DNA of 64,000 nucleotides from Pempheris klunzingeri (lineage: Eukaryota; Chordata; Actinopteri; Acropomatiformes; Pempheridae). The notes beneath the pieces were generated by a model. That model had not been told where the DNA came from, did not search any database, and saw only the letters and a program-made list of their open reading frames with translations. The translations under genes were made by a program, and so were the position numbers. This document shows, one piece after another, positions 34,901-47,293 of this stretch. Each line of letters opens with the position of its first letter. Position 1 is the first letter of the stretch. The DNA lies in assembly GCF_042242105.1 (NCBI RefSeq), contig NC_092016.1, positions 13,282,501 to 13,346,500 on the forward strand. The letters are read 5' to 3'.

Positions 34901-35539
34901 TATTGAGAGGAAAAGGGTTATTTGGGATTGGCCAAAATGGGTTTGAAATCAATAATTACAGTAGAGACTGTGCAAATACTAAAGACTAAGCTACTTTGAC
35001 TTGCATTAAATGAACATTTACACTAAATTACACTGGCTGAATGTCCTAATTCCATTCATAATAAGATCAGACAAAGAGCAGAGACTCCGTATATACAAAT
35101 GCTTTGACTATTTCAAACTGCCATGTATATCAAACAGAGAAACTCAACAAATTTGACCTTTTAAATTGACTAGATGATTTGACTTCCCAGTGTTTTACCT
35201 CACATTACTCATCATCAGTGTGTATTATCATTATTAATTCAAGGCGTGTTTATACCAGTAAGAAGGAATAGCCTACACGTGGTTTATACTGTTTATGCTG
35301 CATGAGTGAAATAGATCTTTTATGTTAAAATATGTTGTAACTACATTTTAATGATCATAATCTGTTTAGACCACATTGTGTAGTTTATACAGCATAATTA
35401 AATATTCATATTATATAGATTGTACAAATATTTTCTTGGATTGTTGTAATATCGCAGTTTTTTGCACCCATCACACAAATAACAGTCAGGATTAATCACT
35501 TATGCTTGAAAGAAATTCACAACTGGCCAGAGTTGACTT

Positions 35540-35900
35540 CAAGACATAAAGAAGTAGTTTGATGATTTGGGAAATGTGTTTATTTGCAGACAAGCTGATA
35601 CAGATGAGAAAACACCACTCTTCTGTACAGTAAATATGAGGCTACAGCCAGCAGCCGGTTAGCTTAGCTTTACACAAAAACAGGGAACAGGTTGAAATAG
35701 CCAGCAAAGGTAACAAAATATGCCTACCAGCATGTCCGAAGCTCACTAATTAACACGTTATATCTTGTTTGGGTAAAAAGTAGTTCTACGGGGTTTATTT
35801 GTCTGTCTCTGCTGTTTTCCTGGTAACCTTATGGTGACAGCGAGCCTCTAGGAGGTGTCGGCCCCTGGCTACAAAATATTCTGGCACATAACTCCTCATA
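35540..35900 (+). repeat. Dispersed fish repeat (AGCCAGCAGCCGGTTAGCTTAG family)
   Basis: It contains the characteristic order GCCAGCAGCCGGTTAGCTTA, then ACAGGGAACAGG, then CCTACCAGCA, then TAATTAACACGTTATATCTT. This pattern is familiar from many percomorph introns. A further small fragment (CCTACCAGCACCTCTAAAGC) lies at about 36283-36302. The type of element is unknown to me. Confidence 0.65.
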
Positions 35901-38129
35901 TAACGTGATGATTAGTGAGCTTCAGGGGTGTGTTTATGTGGATTCTTAAATCTTCGAATAGAGTCAGGCTAGTTCTATTGTCCTTTCCTGTCTTTGTGCC
36001 TATTAAAGCTAACCTGCTGCAGGAGGTATAACAAAATAATAAAAACATATAGGATTTTTTATTTTCAGAGAAACGCCATTGCATAAAACTTAACTCCAAT
36101 AATGTTCCATTACCATCAATAGCCATTTTCTGCAAAAGATTATCCCTGAGCTTAAACAAAAAGATGTACAATATTTTTCTTTATTGTGGCACAGAAAGTA
36201 TAAAAGGGTTTTTTTCTAAAGCATCCAGCCTGCTGAAAAGATTATGTTTATAATGTGCATTTGAGAAATTGTTGGAATTACGCCTACCAGCACCTCTAAA
36301 GCTATACACACTTTATACATTTCACTTGTGTGATTGCAGCCACTCAATCGGACTGAGGTAAGAGCGAAGCTTGGTTCTCAGTTTATGTGGCCTGCAGGAG
36401 GTTAACTCTGTCCACTGGCACCAGTGATGTCATGATCACAAATCTGATAGCAGGTATCAGCAATACAATCTGTAATTGAAAACACTGACCTTCCAGCTCT
36501 ACTCCAGCAAAGATGCATGTGACAAACAATAATAATTGTGTTGGCCAATATGAAAGATCATGTAATGAGTGGCCACAGCTATGTGCACCTTCACTCTAAT
36601 CTACATTTTAGTCCAATGCTCATTGCATGAGCAGTAAGAGAGCTGAAGTAAGAGCTTATTTTGTTCACATAGAGGATATATGTTCCATACTAAATTATAA
36701 CATGAATCATAGGAGCATTTCCCTACAATTAAATTTTATCAAGATTTTAATTATAGTCACAATTAATTTATATTTATAACCTCATCTCAGAATGACTAAA
36801 TTCAGCTTCTTGCAGTCTTTAAATTGACAATTAACAATTGTTGAGGCTCTTACAAAATATGTAGACCAGAATTTAAAGTCAAGTCATTACCAAGAATATC
36901 TCATGTCTTAAAAGAATAACTGACATGACAGTCATGGAGTTTACATGCATGTTTGACTCAATTACAGTCGAGACACAGAAGAGGGTGATATTTTGATTAA
37001 GGTATTTTCATGGTTCACAGAAAGCTGACGTCCTTTGTAGCCTGAGTGGAATACATGTGCATGTGTTAGCCTACAGGCAAATAGAAAATATGATATAAAG
37101 GTATAATACAGAACATTTTCAATCGCTATTTTTCTTATGTATTATTTTATTTGTACTGACTGATTTGCAGGGAGCCATAATGCAAGTGTGCTTATGGTGA
37201 TAGTTGTAGCATTAATGCTGTTTCACTCTTGCCCTCTAAAACCATGTTGTTTCCCTACCAGTGATATTTACACTGCTCTTGTTTCAAATACATTACATTG
37301 CATCCAGTTTCTTCTGTTACTGTAGCTTTGTGGCACATGCACCAAATCAAAACACACAAAGAAACCAGACTGACGGCTAAACATGCATGTAAGATCTATT
37401 TCTCACCCTTAAAGGAAATCAGATAACCTAGATAACATGTCACTTGCAACAGAAATTGTATGCAATGTAATCTGATTATAAATCAATTTTAAAAAATCAT
37501 GTTAAGGTACAGAATGTTTATTTACATTGTTCAGTGTGTCAGTTTGGTTGTCTGCTGCCTCGTCCTGGACTGGAGCTCAACATCCTCCTCCTCATTTTTT
37601 TATGGGAAATTCAAACATTCCATCAAACGTGGGGAAAAAATTTAGTATTCAAACAATAATGACCTGTATGAATTAAACATTTACAGTCGGTATATGCACA
37701 AAAGGCTTTTTGTCTTAAGGTACATCTTTGACCGTAAAATCCAATACATTTACATTATGTTACACACTTCATATCAATATAGATTCAATTATTATTTCTG
37801 TATTAGTATGGTAAGGTAGGGTATGGCTTGTTTGGGCAGGTATGAAAAAAGCATTGGGAACTGCTCTGAACAAGTGTTAGCTCAGAGCTTTTGGTTCAAC
37901 CATTCTGACTCCTCATTTGCACCAAAACAATCTTTGACAAACTTTGAACTAAGTGCGTGGAAAAGTTACCAGGAAAGTTCATCTTGGTTGGCAAGAGAGG
38001 AATTGTTATTACCTTCAGTGACAGTTTGCCAGAAGTCTGCCTCATATTGACATCATCACTCTAACAACTCAAACAAAACTGATGAGAATGTATACTGAAG
38101 TATTTAGTGCTTGTGCAGAGACCTTTGTT

Positions 38130-38132
<3 letters not shown>

Positions 38133-38170
<38 letters not shown>
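38133..38170. repeat. (TA)n microsatellite, about 18 units
   Basis: An uninterrupted TA run. Confidence 0.95.
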
Positions 38171-38173
<3 letters not shown>

Positions 38174-38419
38174 AAGCTTATTCAAACTTTCTCAACAGGA
38201 TCAAGTTCACTTGATGAGTAAGTGGCTGACAGCTAACCCTATGTCAAGTCACATCAAAGTTTATTATTGTCCAATATGTCTCAAAGGGCTGCAAGAAACA
38301 TAACAATAATGATCAACGCCAGCAAAAGTAAGGTAAACTAAATATACAACATTATAAACAAAATATTTGAAAAAAATATTTTAAAAAAATACACATTCAT
38401 ACCTTGATACCATAGACTG

Positions 38420-38720
38420 TGGGTCTGAACATAGACTTTATATAAAGATGGATGCCGCTTCCTCCTGCTGTACAAAAATAAGACAAAATATTCCGGATAC
38501 GGCCGTTGCCACCTTGCACTGATGACATAATTTGGAGTCAGTCTGCATAGTAGTGATCGAGTAGTGATCACTACTGTGCAGGGGTGTAGGAAATCAAGCA
38601 TCATTTCTGGCTCCAAAAAAGTTGGCAGCAGCCAAAACGTCACACTTAAGGGTTCAAAATGGTCGTCCACAAACCAATGGGTGAAAGGTAGGCCGACATC
38701 CAGGAAGTTATCTGCCCATC
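38420..38720 (-). repeat. Dispersed fish repeat, inverted relative to the copy at 55.1-55.6 kb
   Basis: The left end (AGACTTTATATAAAGATGGA) is the reverse complement of the 3' end of the other copy. Read on the minus strand, the ATATTTTG...TTTTTGTACAG..GGAGGAAG block matches 55485-55520. The rest is more diverged. Confidence 0.55.
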
Positions 38721-39218
38721 AGCTGTCAATATGTCATTACCACAAATGGGCCTACTCAGCTATTCTGCAAAAGTTTATGTATGTACACTATGTAGTGGTT
38801 ACAGTTAAATTCTTTGTCACTATTATTGTGTTCAGGATTTTCTGGGCATAGCTGAAATGATGGCTTGATGATGCAATAACAAATTATTCTGTGGTGTGAC
38901 AACTTCAGAACACACATTTATTATTGCTTTACACAGATGAAATTACATTGTTAAGGTGTCCCGGCCAGACCCGCATATCCACTTAAAATCAGTCCAGAAA
39001 TGATCCAGTTAACGTCCCACTACATTAGTATCAGAATCATGGCTTTTTTCTTAACAATACAAAAACATGAATCATGGCTTTATGATAATCGATTTTATTT
39101 TTAAGGAAAACTTGCCAATCACAGAAACCACAATGAACACAGTGGCAAAATATAAATAAAATTCTGGTCAATGGTAAACATTTTTTATCTACCGCTCAGT
39201 ATGAAGTTCACACTGTTT

Positions 39219-39337
39219 TCACAAACTCCTTTTATGTCCACCACCCCCAGCTCCTCCTGGAGCATGTTTGAGGTGTTCCCCAATGGCTGCATTTATGTCA
39301 TGTTCTGTGGCACTGGGGCTCCACCTCTTCACAGCAT
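39219..39337 (-). CDS. Possible terminal coding exon of an unrecognised minus-strand gene
   Basis: A good splice acceptor (TTTTCTCTTCCTTCAG) is followed by 38 full codons plus 2 bases, in phase 1, up to a TGA at 39221-39219. The peptide reads AVKRWSPSATEHDINAAIGE... and ends in a Gly-rich basic tail, GGAGGGGHKRSL. A minus-strand AATAAA-like signal lies some 100 bases downstream (plus-strand TTTATT at about 39090). The upstream exons would be at higher coordinates and I could not find them; the next 24 kb look noncoding. I do not recognise the protein, and the call rests on splice site, frame and composition only. Confidence 0.35.
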
Positions 39338-39672
39338 CTGAAGGAAGAGAAAATAAACATGTTAATGCAGAGCCAAAGTGAAAAAGCAAAAAACAAAACA
39401 ATACAAAGGAACTGTTGCATATGTGAGGGATAAATTGATATTTACAAAATGGTTTATGTTTATTTTTGGTTTTTCCCACTGTTAACTGTTTTGTGTTGTT
39501 TATCAAACCCCAAAACTTATTCTTTAATGTAATTCTATGTAGTTGTAGTTTAAACAGTATCTGCATACACATTCATTTAATGCAGGCAATGCCTATAATC
39601 TATGTCTGCTAATGTATAATTTATGCACTACATAATTTATATCTACCCATCCATCCACCCATTTTCAACTGC

Positions 39673-40802
39673 TTATCCGGGGTCGGGTCGCGGGGGCAGC
39701 AGTTTTAGCAGAGATGCCCAAACTTCCAGGGCCCCAGACACCTCCTCCAGCTCATCCGGTGGGACCCCGAGGCGTTCCCATGCCAGCCGAGAGACGTAGT
39801 CTCTCCAGCGTGTCCTGGGTCTTCCCCGGGGCCTCCTTCCAGTGGGACATGCCCGGAAAACCTCCCCAGGGAGGCGTCCAGGAGGCATCCGAAACAGATG
39901 CCCGACCCACCTCAGCTGGCTCCTCTCGATGTGGAGGAGCAGCGGCTCTACTCCGAGCCCCTCCCGGATGGTCGAACTCCGGCTACCTTGCGGAGGAAAC
40001 TCATTTCGGCCGCTTGTATCCGAGATCTCGTTCTTTCGGTCATGACCCAAAGTTCATGACCATAGGTGAGGGTAGGAACGTAGATCGGCCAGTAAATCGA
40101 GAGCTTTGCCTTTTGGCTCAGCTCCCTCTTCACCACGACGGACCGATACAGCGACCGCATTACTGCAGACGCTGCCCCGATCCGCCTGTCGATCTCACGC
40201 TCCATCCTTTCCCCACTCGTGAACAAGACCCCGAGATACTTGAACTCCTCCACTTGAGGCAAGGACTCTCCACCGACCCAGAGATGGCAAACCACCTTTT
40301 TCCGGTCGAGAACCATGGCCTCGGACTTGGAGGTGCTGATTCTCATCCCAGCTGTTTTGCACTCGGCTGCAAACCGCCCCAGTGCACACTGGAGGTCTCA
40401 GCCCGACGAAGCCAACATGACAACATCATCCGCAAAAAGCAGAGATGCTATCATGCCGTCCCCAAACCGGACCCCCTCTGGCCCCTGGCTGCGCCTAGAA
40501 ATTCTGTCCATAAAAATAATGAACAGAACCGGTGACAAAGGGCAGCCCTGCCGGAGTCCAACATGCACCGGGAACAGGTCTGACTTACTGCTGGCAATGC
40601 GAACCAGACTCCTACTCCTATTTTGCCAGAATCTCCTCAAGGCCGACCGGTAGTCCTCCTCCATGGCCTCCCTGAACTCCTCCCAGGCCCGAGTTTTTGC
40701 CTCCACAACTGCCTGGGCTGCAGCACGCTTGGCCTGCCGGTACCTGTCAGCTGCCTCAGGAGTTCCACGAGCCAACAAGGCCCGGTAGGACTCCTTCTTC
40801 AA
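39673..40802 (-). pseudogene. LINE reverse transcriptase, remnant lacking its catalytic core
   Basis: The frame runs KKESYRALLARGTPEAADRY... up to RFWQ and then jumps directly to SLVRIASSKSD..RQGCPLSPVLF, with about 200 residues of the fingers and palm missing. FADD is present. One in-frame TGA (40400-40398) and a frameshift near 40,000 follow. It cannot be active. Confidence 0.88.
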
Positions 40803-40889
40803 CTTGACGGCATCCCTTACTTCCAGTGTCCAACACCGGGTTCGTGGATTGCCGCCACGACAGGCACCAGAGACCTTACGGCCACAGCT

Positions 40890-41948
40890 TCAAGCGGTCG
40901 CGCCGACAATGGAGGTGGAGAACATGGTCCACTCGGACTCAATATCTCCAGCCTCCCCCAGGATCTGTGAGAAGCTCTCCCGGAGGTGGGAGTTGAAAAC
41001 CGCAGCGACAGCGGGTTCTGCCAGACGTTCCCAACAGACCCTCACGATACGCTTGGGCCTGCCGTGTCTCTCCAGCTTCCTCCCCTGCCAGTGGATCCAA
41101 CTCACCACCAGGTGGTGATCAGTTGACAGCTCAGCCCCTCTCTTCACCCGAGTGTCCAGAACACACGGATGGAGGTCAGATGAGACGACAACGAAGTCGA
41201 TCATCGACCTCCGGCCTAGAACGTCCTGGTGCCACGTGCACCGATGGACGCCCTTGTGTTCGAACATGGTGTTCGTTATGGACAGTCTGTGACTAGCACA
41301 GAAGTCCAACAACAGAACACCACTCGGGTTCAGATCGGGGAGGCCGTTCCTCCCAATCACGGCCCTCCAGGTCTCACTGTCGCTGCCCACGTGGGCGTTG
41401 AAGTCCCCCAGTAGAACAATGGAGTCCCCAGTTGGCGCACCATCCAGCACCCCTCCCAGGGACTCCAAGAAGGCCAGGTACTCTGCACTGCTGTTCGGCC
41501 CATAGGCCGAAACCACAGTGAGAGACCTGTCCCCGACCCGAAGGCGCAGGGATGCGACCCTCTCGTTCACCGGGGTAAACTCCAACACATGGCGGCTGAG
41601 CTGTGGGGCTATAAGCAAGCCCACACCAGCCCGCCGCCGCACACCGCGGGCAACACCAGAGAAATGGAGAGTCCAGCCCCCCTCAAGGAGCTGGGTTCCA
41701 GAGCCCAAGCTGTGAGTGGAGGTGAGCCTGACTATATCTAACCAGTACCTCTCAACCTCCCGCACAAGCTCCGGCTCCTTCCCCCGCAGCGAGGTGACAT
41801 TCCATGTCCCTACAGCCAGAGGCTGTCTCCGAGGCCCAGGTCGTCGGGGCACTCCGCCTCGACCGCCACCCGTGCCACATAGCACCCGACCCCTACGACT
41901 CCCTCTGCGGGTGGTGGGCCCACAGGAGGTCGGACCCACGTCGTCCAT
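40890..41948 (-). pseudogene. LINE endonuclease domain, ended by a premature stop
   Basis: About 350 codons are open with the apurinic-endonuclease-like motifs ([23 protein letters not shown]). The frame stops at TGA 40892-40890 and then continues in the same frame into the reverse transcriptase region. The stop replaces a position that is probably CGA in the live element, a typical CpG decay. The first residues may belong to the 5' UTR. Confidence 0.85.
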
Positions 41949-42589
41949 TCGGGCTGGGCCCGGCCACCATACCGGGCGACATCACGGTCCTTGTTTTTCC
42001 TCTGTCCATAGTGGTTTTTGAACTGCTCTTAGTCTGGCCCATCACCTAGGACCTGTTTGCCTTGGGAGACCCTACCAGGGGCATAAAGCCCCAGACAACA
42101 TAGCTCCTAAGGATCATTCGAGCACTCAAACTCCCCCACCACGATAAGGTGGCAGCTCATAATGTAATATAAAACACAAAATCTATTCACAATGAAGGCA
42201 AACATCCAGTGCATGTGCATAGAACTGAGAAAGTCTTCAAAAAGACTGCATAGTATAAAGTATAAATTCAAATCCATGTTAAGATGCAGGGTGGAAAATA
42301 TCACCCGTGCCGTGTTAGATAACTGCCGTTAACAGTGTTGATCCCATGATTTTATTTATTGTAAACAGCTCACTGTCCACAGGCTGTGTTCCCTCCTGTC
42401 GTCAGCATGCCACAGTATACCCATTTATTTCTAAATTACCATTTTTATATTTTTAAAGTTTTTAAGAATGAATATGAGTAATCACAGTATCTTTGACAAG
42501 ACTACCACAGCAGCAAAATACCCTAATTTAAGTTACCATTGACTTTTTACATAAAGCTAATTCTGGTGACTGCTCAATTTGAAATCTTC

Positions 42590-42810
42590 TCGATCCAAGC
42601 GCGGTGTTCGATGCAGTTGATTATTCTATTCTTCTGGTTTGCCTTGAAAAAATGGGTGGGCATTAGGGATACAGCCCTGGACTGGATCAAATCATACTTA
42701 ACAAATAGAACATTTTCAATATTGACTGGTGATACCTCCTCCTTTGTGTTCCCTCTAATATGGTGTATCCCAAGGCTACATGCTCGGCCCTTTGCTGTTC
42801 ACGATACTAT
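42590..42810 (+). pseudogene. Fragment of a second LINE reverse transcriptase
   Basis: Plus-strand translation gives FDAVDYSILL..LEKWVGIR and ALDWIKSYLTNRTFSILTGD, the palm region with the FDxVDHxIL and SYLxNR motifs of fish non-LTR elements. It then decays and shifts frame before the expected GVPQGxxLGPLLF (seen as CIPRLHARPFAV, with a lost base). It is a different family from the LINE at 39.6-42.2 kb. Confidence 0.75.
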
Positions 42811-43789
42811 GATTTCTCATACTAGGGCTTTGGGACATTGTGGAACCAGCTACGTTCAGAGCATTTGTTTCTAATCATCTTTGAACCAAGAACTACTTCT
42901 GTTTTAAATAGGAAGTTAGCTGACATCCATTGATTGATTTCTAAAAGGCATTTCTCTTGTCCTGCTGGTGAAGCCCTAAGGGGGTTTTATACTTAAAGCA
43001 TGTCTTTGTAGAACATTTTGTCCTATCATGTCTAAATAAAAAAGTTGTATATACCTGATCCAATTGGGCATTGGGACCACATGGGAAGGCAGGGCAAAAA
43101 GTCCACCATCATACACTCCTCCTGGTTGCATCACGCTACCTCATGAAGTTGGAAGAACATTTACCTTCTTTTTTGTTTAAATAGTTATGTTATAGCACTT
43201 CAGAGTAGGCATAATCAAGCAACCGGGTCATTGAATGGTTTGCCCAGGTACTTTTTGGTCTATTGGTTTTCTGGTTTAAAGTTGATTTAAAAAACACTGA
43301 ATGTCTTGGCCTATGTGTGTTTAAGGTTGCAAGTAATGCTTGTTAGCTAGATGTTTCCTCAACTGAAAGACCTTTTTGACTGGAGGTCTGGAGTACAAGA
43401 GTTCAGTCTTAGAGATCAAGTCACCTTAGTCTCTTATAGGCATACTTTTATGGCCAAGTGTCATCAGCGCATGTCTGCAAGGTCTGTGCAGACCCATTTG
43501 CGGAATGTGCAGTCCCTAATGTATGTCCACAAGTTACAGAATTGGCAGGTGGCAATTTATTATTGGGTGTCAGCTTCCAGACGCCCAAAAATTCCAGTTC
43601 CAAAAGTCCACTTCCAGTTATTGGAAGCCACATCTCAAGAAGGCCAGTGTGCAGCCAGGACTCAGATGGCAGGTGAGGCTTGAGCCATGACCGTGAGATA
43701 AAATTTTGTTTGTGTTCTTAGGATTCCTGGTTTGCCATTGATGAGCACTTTTAAAGAACAGAACAAGAGGCATGTGCTTTGAGAGGAGT

Positions 43790-44240
43790 GACTCTATGGT
43801 ACAAATCCATTGCAGGGATTAGCAAAACCCAGGAACCGCTGAAGCTCCCTGCAAAGAGGGAGTGTTGGCCAATTGGAAACTACCTTAACCACTGCTGTAT
43901 CTATTTGCACAGTCCCTGTAAAAACAATAAACCCCAAAGGAGGTGCTGTGTATAGGAGGCAATCAATGCTCAATGTAGCTTGGGTTTTGTTGAACACTTC
44001 TTTTAGTTCCTTATACTCAAGAGGAACCTCAGAGAGGGTAACTGGGAGGAAGATGAGTTTTAGAAACAGGAAGCAGAATGAGGAACACAAGGGTTTATGT
44101 CTTTTGGTTTCATAGCTGAGTAGGCAACAATTCGGGGTATACTCATCCTGATGATGAGAATGCATCAAAATTTGAGAGGGAATTTGGACATGGCTCAACA
44201 GGACCCTCTCCTCTACTGGTAAGTCCCTCCTCATACCAGT
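43790..44240 (-). pseudogene. Ty3/Gypsy LTR retrotransposon pol fragment, internally deleted
   Basis: Minus-strand translation gives VPLEYKELKEVFNKTQA, the segment just before the reverse transcriptase. A short step later comes VQIDTAVVKVVSNWPTLP and RELQRFLGFAN, the connection segment after it. The whole catalytic core between them is missing. No LTRs or integrase were seen nearby. This is an old, inactive fragment. Confidence 0.75.
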
Positions 44241-44705
44241 CAAATTTCCCTGAATAGCCACAATACACACACTCTTTTAGGCAATTGTATCATTCTTCTG
44301 CAGACAATTTAGTTCAGCCTAATTTCATGGACTTTGTCACGACTAGTGTAGCTCTCTAAACTGGTGAGTGCACAAACCTGTGGCCATGATGGAGTGATGA
44401 GGAGGTCTTACACTCTCTGGGGTGGTTACCAGCCCAGGTAGCTTGATAGGTCATACTTGGATGAAGCCCTTCAGGTCTTGTTGGAAGATGAGATAAAGTA
44501 TGTTACTTGAGGTTCAAAAACCAGCAAGCATTTGTGAGGAATGTGGGTGCCCTGTGGGCTTGTGGGTTAAAATACTTCTCCACCAATTTAGCACTGCACT
44601 TTTATAACATGATAGTTCAGTTGGAGATGTGGATGATTTATACAAGCAACAAGGTAAACAAGGTAAGTTTATTTGTCTAATACCTTTCAACAACAAAGCA
44701 ATTCA

Positions 44706-44750
44706 TCCATCCATTGTCTCTACCGCTTATCCTTCAGGGTCGCAGGCGAG
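44706..44750 (-). mobile_element. 45-bp tail-only retrotransposon insertion with 8-bp target duplication
   Basis: Read on the minus strand it is the common 3' tail (GCGACCCTGAAGGATAAGCG..., ending in ATGGATGGA) shared by the LINE at 39.6 kb and the SINE at 51 kb. It is flanked by GCAATTCA on both sides (44698-44705 and 44751-44758). The target is itself a dispersed repeat (TTTATTTG...CAAAGCAATTCAAAGTGCTTT), now split in two. Confidence 0.8.
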
Positions 44751-46403
44751 GCAATTCAAAGTGCTTTTAATAAGACATTTGCAAGCAGAGATGAGGAGCG
44801 GGCTACAGAGGTCTGGTATGCTCACTTCTTTCTATCTCCACATCCTCTTATTTTCATTTTCAAACTTGTAGTTTTCAGCTCCAACCACATTTGGTGCAGC
44901 TTTCTTTGGAGTCATAAAAAGAATCAGCCAACATTTTTCATCATATGCAGTAATACTCCCCAAAACCAATACATAGACTGACGTGGAGTTCCCTATATAG
45001 CACTGACCATGAACAGGGACACCCACAGTTCATGTCTTTCTCTCACTTAATTTACTGTCATCTGTCCACCTTCAACTAATTATTGAAAAAGGAATGGACG
45101 TTGCACACCTGGACCACCAGAACAGTTTTCAGGAACTGATAACAGGGAGTCAATGACGCCCACAGAAAGGAGACAACAGGAGGAGCCGAGGAGCAGCAGG
45201 GAAAGCAAATGGAGAGCGGAGCTCTGACTGTAGAGCTTGAATAGTCAGGTGGAGTTGCTGCTCTCTGATGCTCTCTCTGTAGATTGCAATACCTTAATTT
45301 ATTTTGGCAATGTGGGAGAGTTTAGTATGCACAACATAGAAATTAATCTGATGAACTACATGCATAAGAGGAAAGAGAGGAAAACTGGGCAGCTTTTGGT
45401 ATGACAGCATCTTGCTGGCAGAGGATTGAATCTTATTAAAACTGTCTTGTGCGGTGTATCCTCCTCTCTTTCTCCCTGTATGCTTCCCAACTGAACTGTC
45501 TGAATAAATAAAAATACTCAACATAAGTGCTGACCCTGGTTAAAAAAATACAACACACAAAGCTCTTATTTTTAAGCCAATGACATTGTGAAGAAAGAAT
45601 ATGGTTTGATGTTTCATGTCTTAAATTATTTTGAGTTTTTCATTCTAAGGATACAGTGACCTCTGAGATTAATTTTGGATAGACCTACAGCTTTTCCCAA
45701 ACGGGGCCCAAAAAGTACTAAATTATTATACAACACCAACAACACCACTAAGCTCTTATTTGCCTTTCAAGCAATTGAGCATATTGAGAACTTTGGGTTT
45801 TCACTCTACACTAAATTACTATGTCATAGTCATTAAATCATTATCACATAAATCAAGTTTTAATCATGGGCTGTAGCTTTTTAAAGATCAATCTATTTAG
45901 CTTTAAAAAATAGTTTTCCTCATGTCCACATGGGCATGTTTCATAAACTATCTCCGGTCTAAATGTAAGCATAGATTGTCAATTCATGCACTTCATCTTT
46001 CAGGGTAAAAAATAACCATCTTCACAGCCAGTTGTCTTTCCTGCTGGAGCCAAGCTAATTCTCATTACTTATACAGTACTGTGCAAAAGTCTTCGGCAGG
46101 TGTGAAGAAATGCTGTGAAGTAAGAATGCCTTCAAAAATATGAAATTTAATTGTTTAGTTTTATCGATTGAGTTGAAGAAAAGACTAAATCAAATCAGTA
46201 TTTGGTGTGACCACCCTTTGCCTTCGAAACAGCATCAGTTCTTCCAGGTACACTTGCACAAAGTCAGGGATTTTGTAGGATCATAGTCAGGTGTATGATT
46301 AACCAATTATACCGAACAGGTGCTAATGATCATCACTTTCATATGTAGATTGAAACACAGTCATTAACTGAAACAGAAACAGCTGTAGGAGGACTAAAAC
46401 TGG

Positions 46404-47250
46404 ATGAGGAACAGCAAAACTCTGCTACCAAGGGGAGGCTGTGGAAGTTTCATGTCACAGGTCATCATGGCAGGACTGAGCACAGCAACAAGACACAAGG
46501 TAGTTATACTGCATCAGCAAGGTCTCTCCAAGAAAAGATTTCAAAGCAGACTATGGTTTCTAGACGTGCTGTTCAAGCTCTTTTGAATAAGCACAGAACA
46601 ACAATCAGGACTGTAGACGCAGTAGCCGGCGAAGGAAACTTAGTGCAGCAGATGAAAGACACATTATGCTTCCTTCTCTTTGAAATCGGAAGATGTTCAG
46701 CAGTGCCATCAGCTCAGAACCAGCAGAAACCAGTGGGACAGAGGTACACCCATCTACTGTACAGAGAAGTCTTCCTTCTCTGCTTCTCGCTCCTCAGCTA
46801 TGTACGAAAACATAGGAACTGGGGTGCAAAAAAATGGCAGTAGGTGCTTTGGACTGATGAGTCAAAATTTTAAATCTTTGGCTTTAGCAGAAGGCAGTTT
46901 GTTCACTGAAAGGCTGGAGAGCGGCACAATAATGAGTGTCTGCAAGCAACAGTGAAGCATGGTGGAGGTTCCTTGCAAGTTTGGGGCTGCATTTCTGCAA
47001 ATGGAGTTAGGGATTTGGTCAGAATTAATGGTGTCCTTAATGCTGATAAATACAAGCAGATACTTCATCATCATGCAACACCATCAGGGAGGCATCTGAT
47101 TGGCTCCAAATAAATTCGGCAGCAGAACAACGACGCCAAACATACAGCTAATGTCATTAGGAACTGTCTTCAGCGTAAAGACGAACAAGGAGTCCTGGAA
47201 GTGATGGTGTGGCCCCCAACAGAGCCCTTATCTCAACATCATTGGAACAA
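46404..47250 (+). pseudogene. Tc1-like transposase, degenerate
   Basis: The helix-turn-helix region reads ATRHKVVILHQQGLSKK and, in a shifted frame, SRRAVQALLNKHR. Further shifted segments follow (VHPSTVQRSLL-like and SGSRCFGLMS), then the catalytic region as fragments. Multiple frame changes make it non-functional. Confidence 0.8.
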
Positions 47251-47293
47251 CCTACCTGCTGAGTTCCTGCAAATACTGTGTGCAAGTGTACCA

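Larger units (their letters stand above)
28201..39218. other. Upstream flank of znf710: noncoding, repeat-dominated
   Basis: No exon was recognised. The first 6.7 kb are rich in polypurine tracts and CA repeats (listed separately). From 35 to 39 kb the DNA is ordinary AT-rich sequence with fragments of dispersed fish repeats. Noncoding 5' exons of znf710 could be hidden here and would not be visible. Confidence 0.5.
39646..42158 (-). mobile_element. Non-LTR retrotransposon (LINE, Jockey-superfamily type), nearly full length in its ends but internally deleted
   Basis: Oriented on the minus strand. The 5' part encodes an endonuclease/exonuclease/phosphatase domain (41948-40893: [30 protein letters not shown]). 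A reverse transcriptase C-terminal part follows (RQGCPLSPVLF, LLFADDVVML, KYLGVLF) and a C-terminal LQR-WVGHLFRMP segment. The reading frame is one and the same from 41948 to about 39948. It is broken by TGA stops at 40892-40890 and 40400-40398, a frameshift near 40,000 and a large in-frame deletion of the reverse transcriptase core near 40,620. The 3' end is GGATAAGC..., then GGATGG repeats. A weak CATAATNTA-like duplication may flank it. Family assignment (L2- or Rex1-like) is uncertain. Confidence 0.92.
42159..46071. other. Gene-free stretch with mobile element fragments
   Basis: Contains a reverse transcriptase fragment (42590-42810), a Ty3/Gypsy pol fragment (43790-44240) and a short tail-only insertion (44706-44750). 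The remainder is AT-rich without recognisable features. Confidence 0.6.

Noticed and set aside
43351..43683. Plus-strand frame of 110 codons
   Set aside because: It overlaps the flank of the Gypsy fragment, shows no motif I recognise, and has frames open on both strands.
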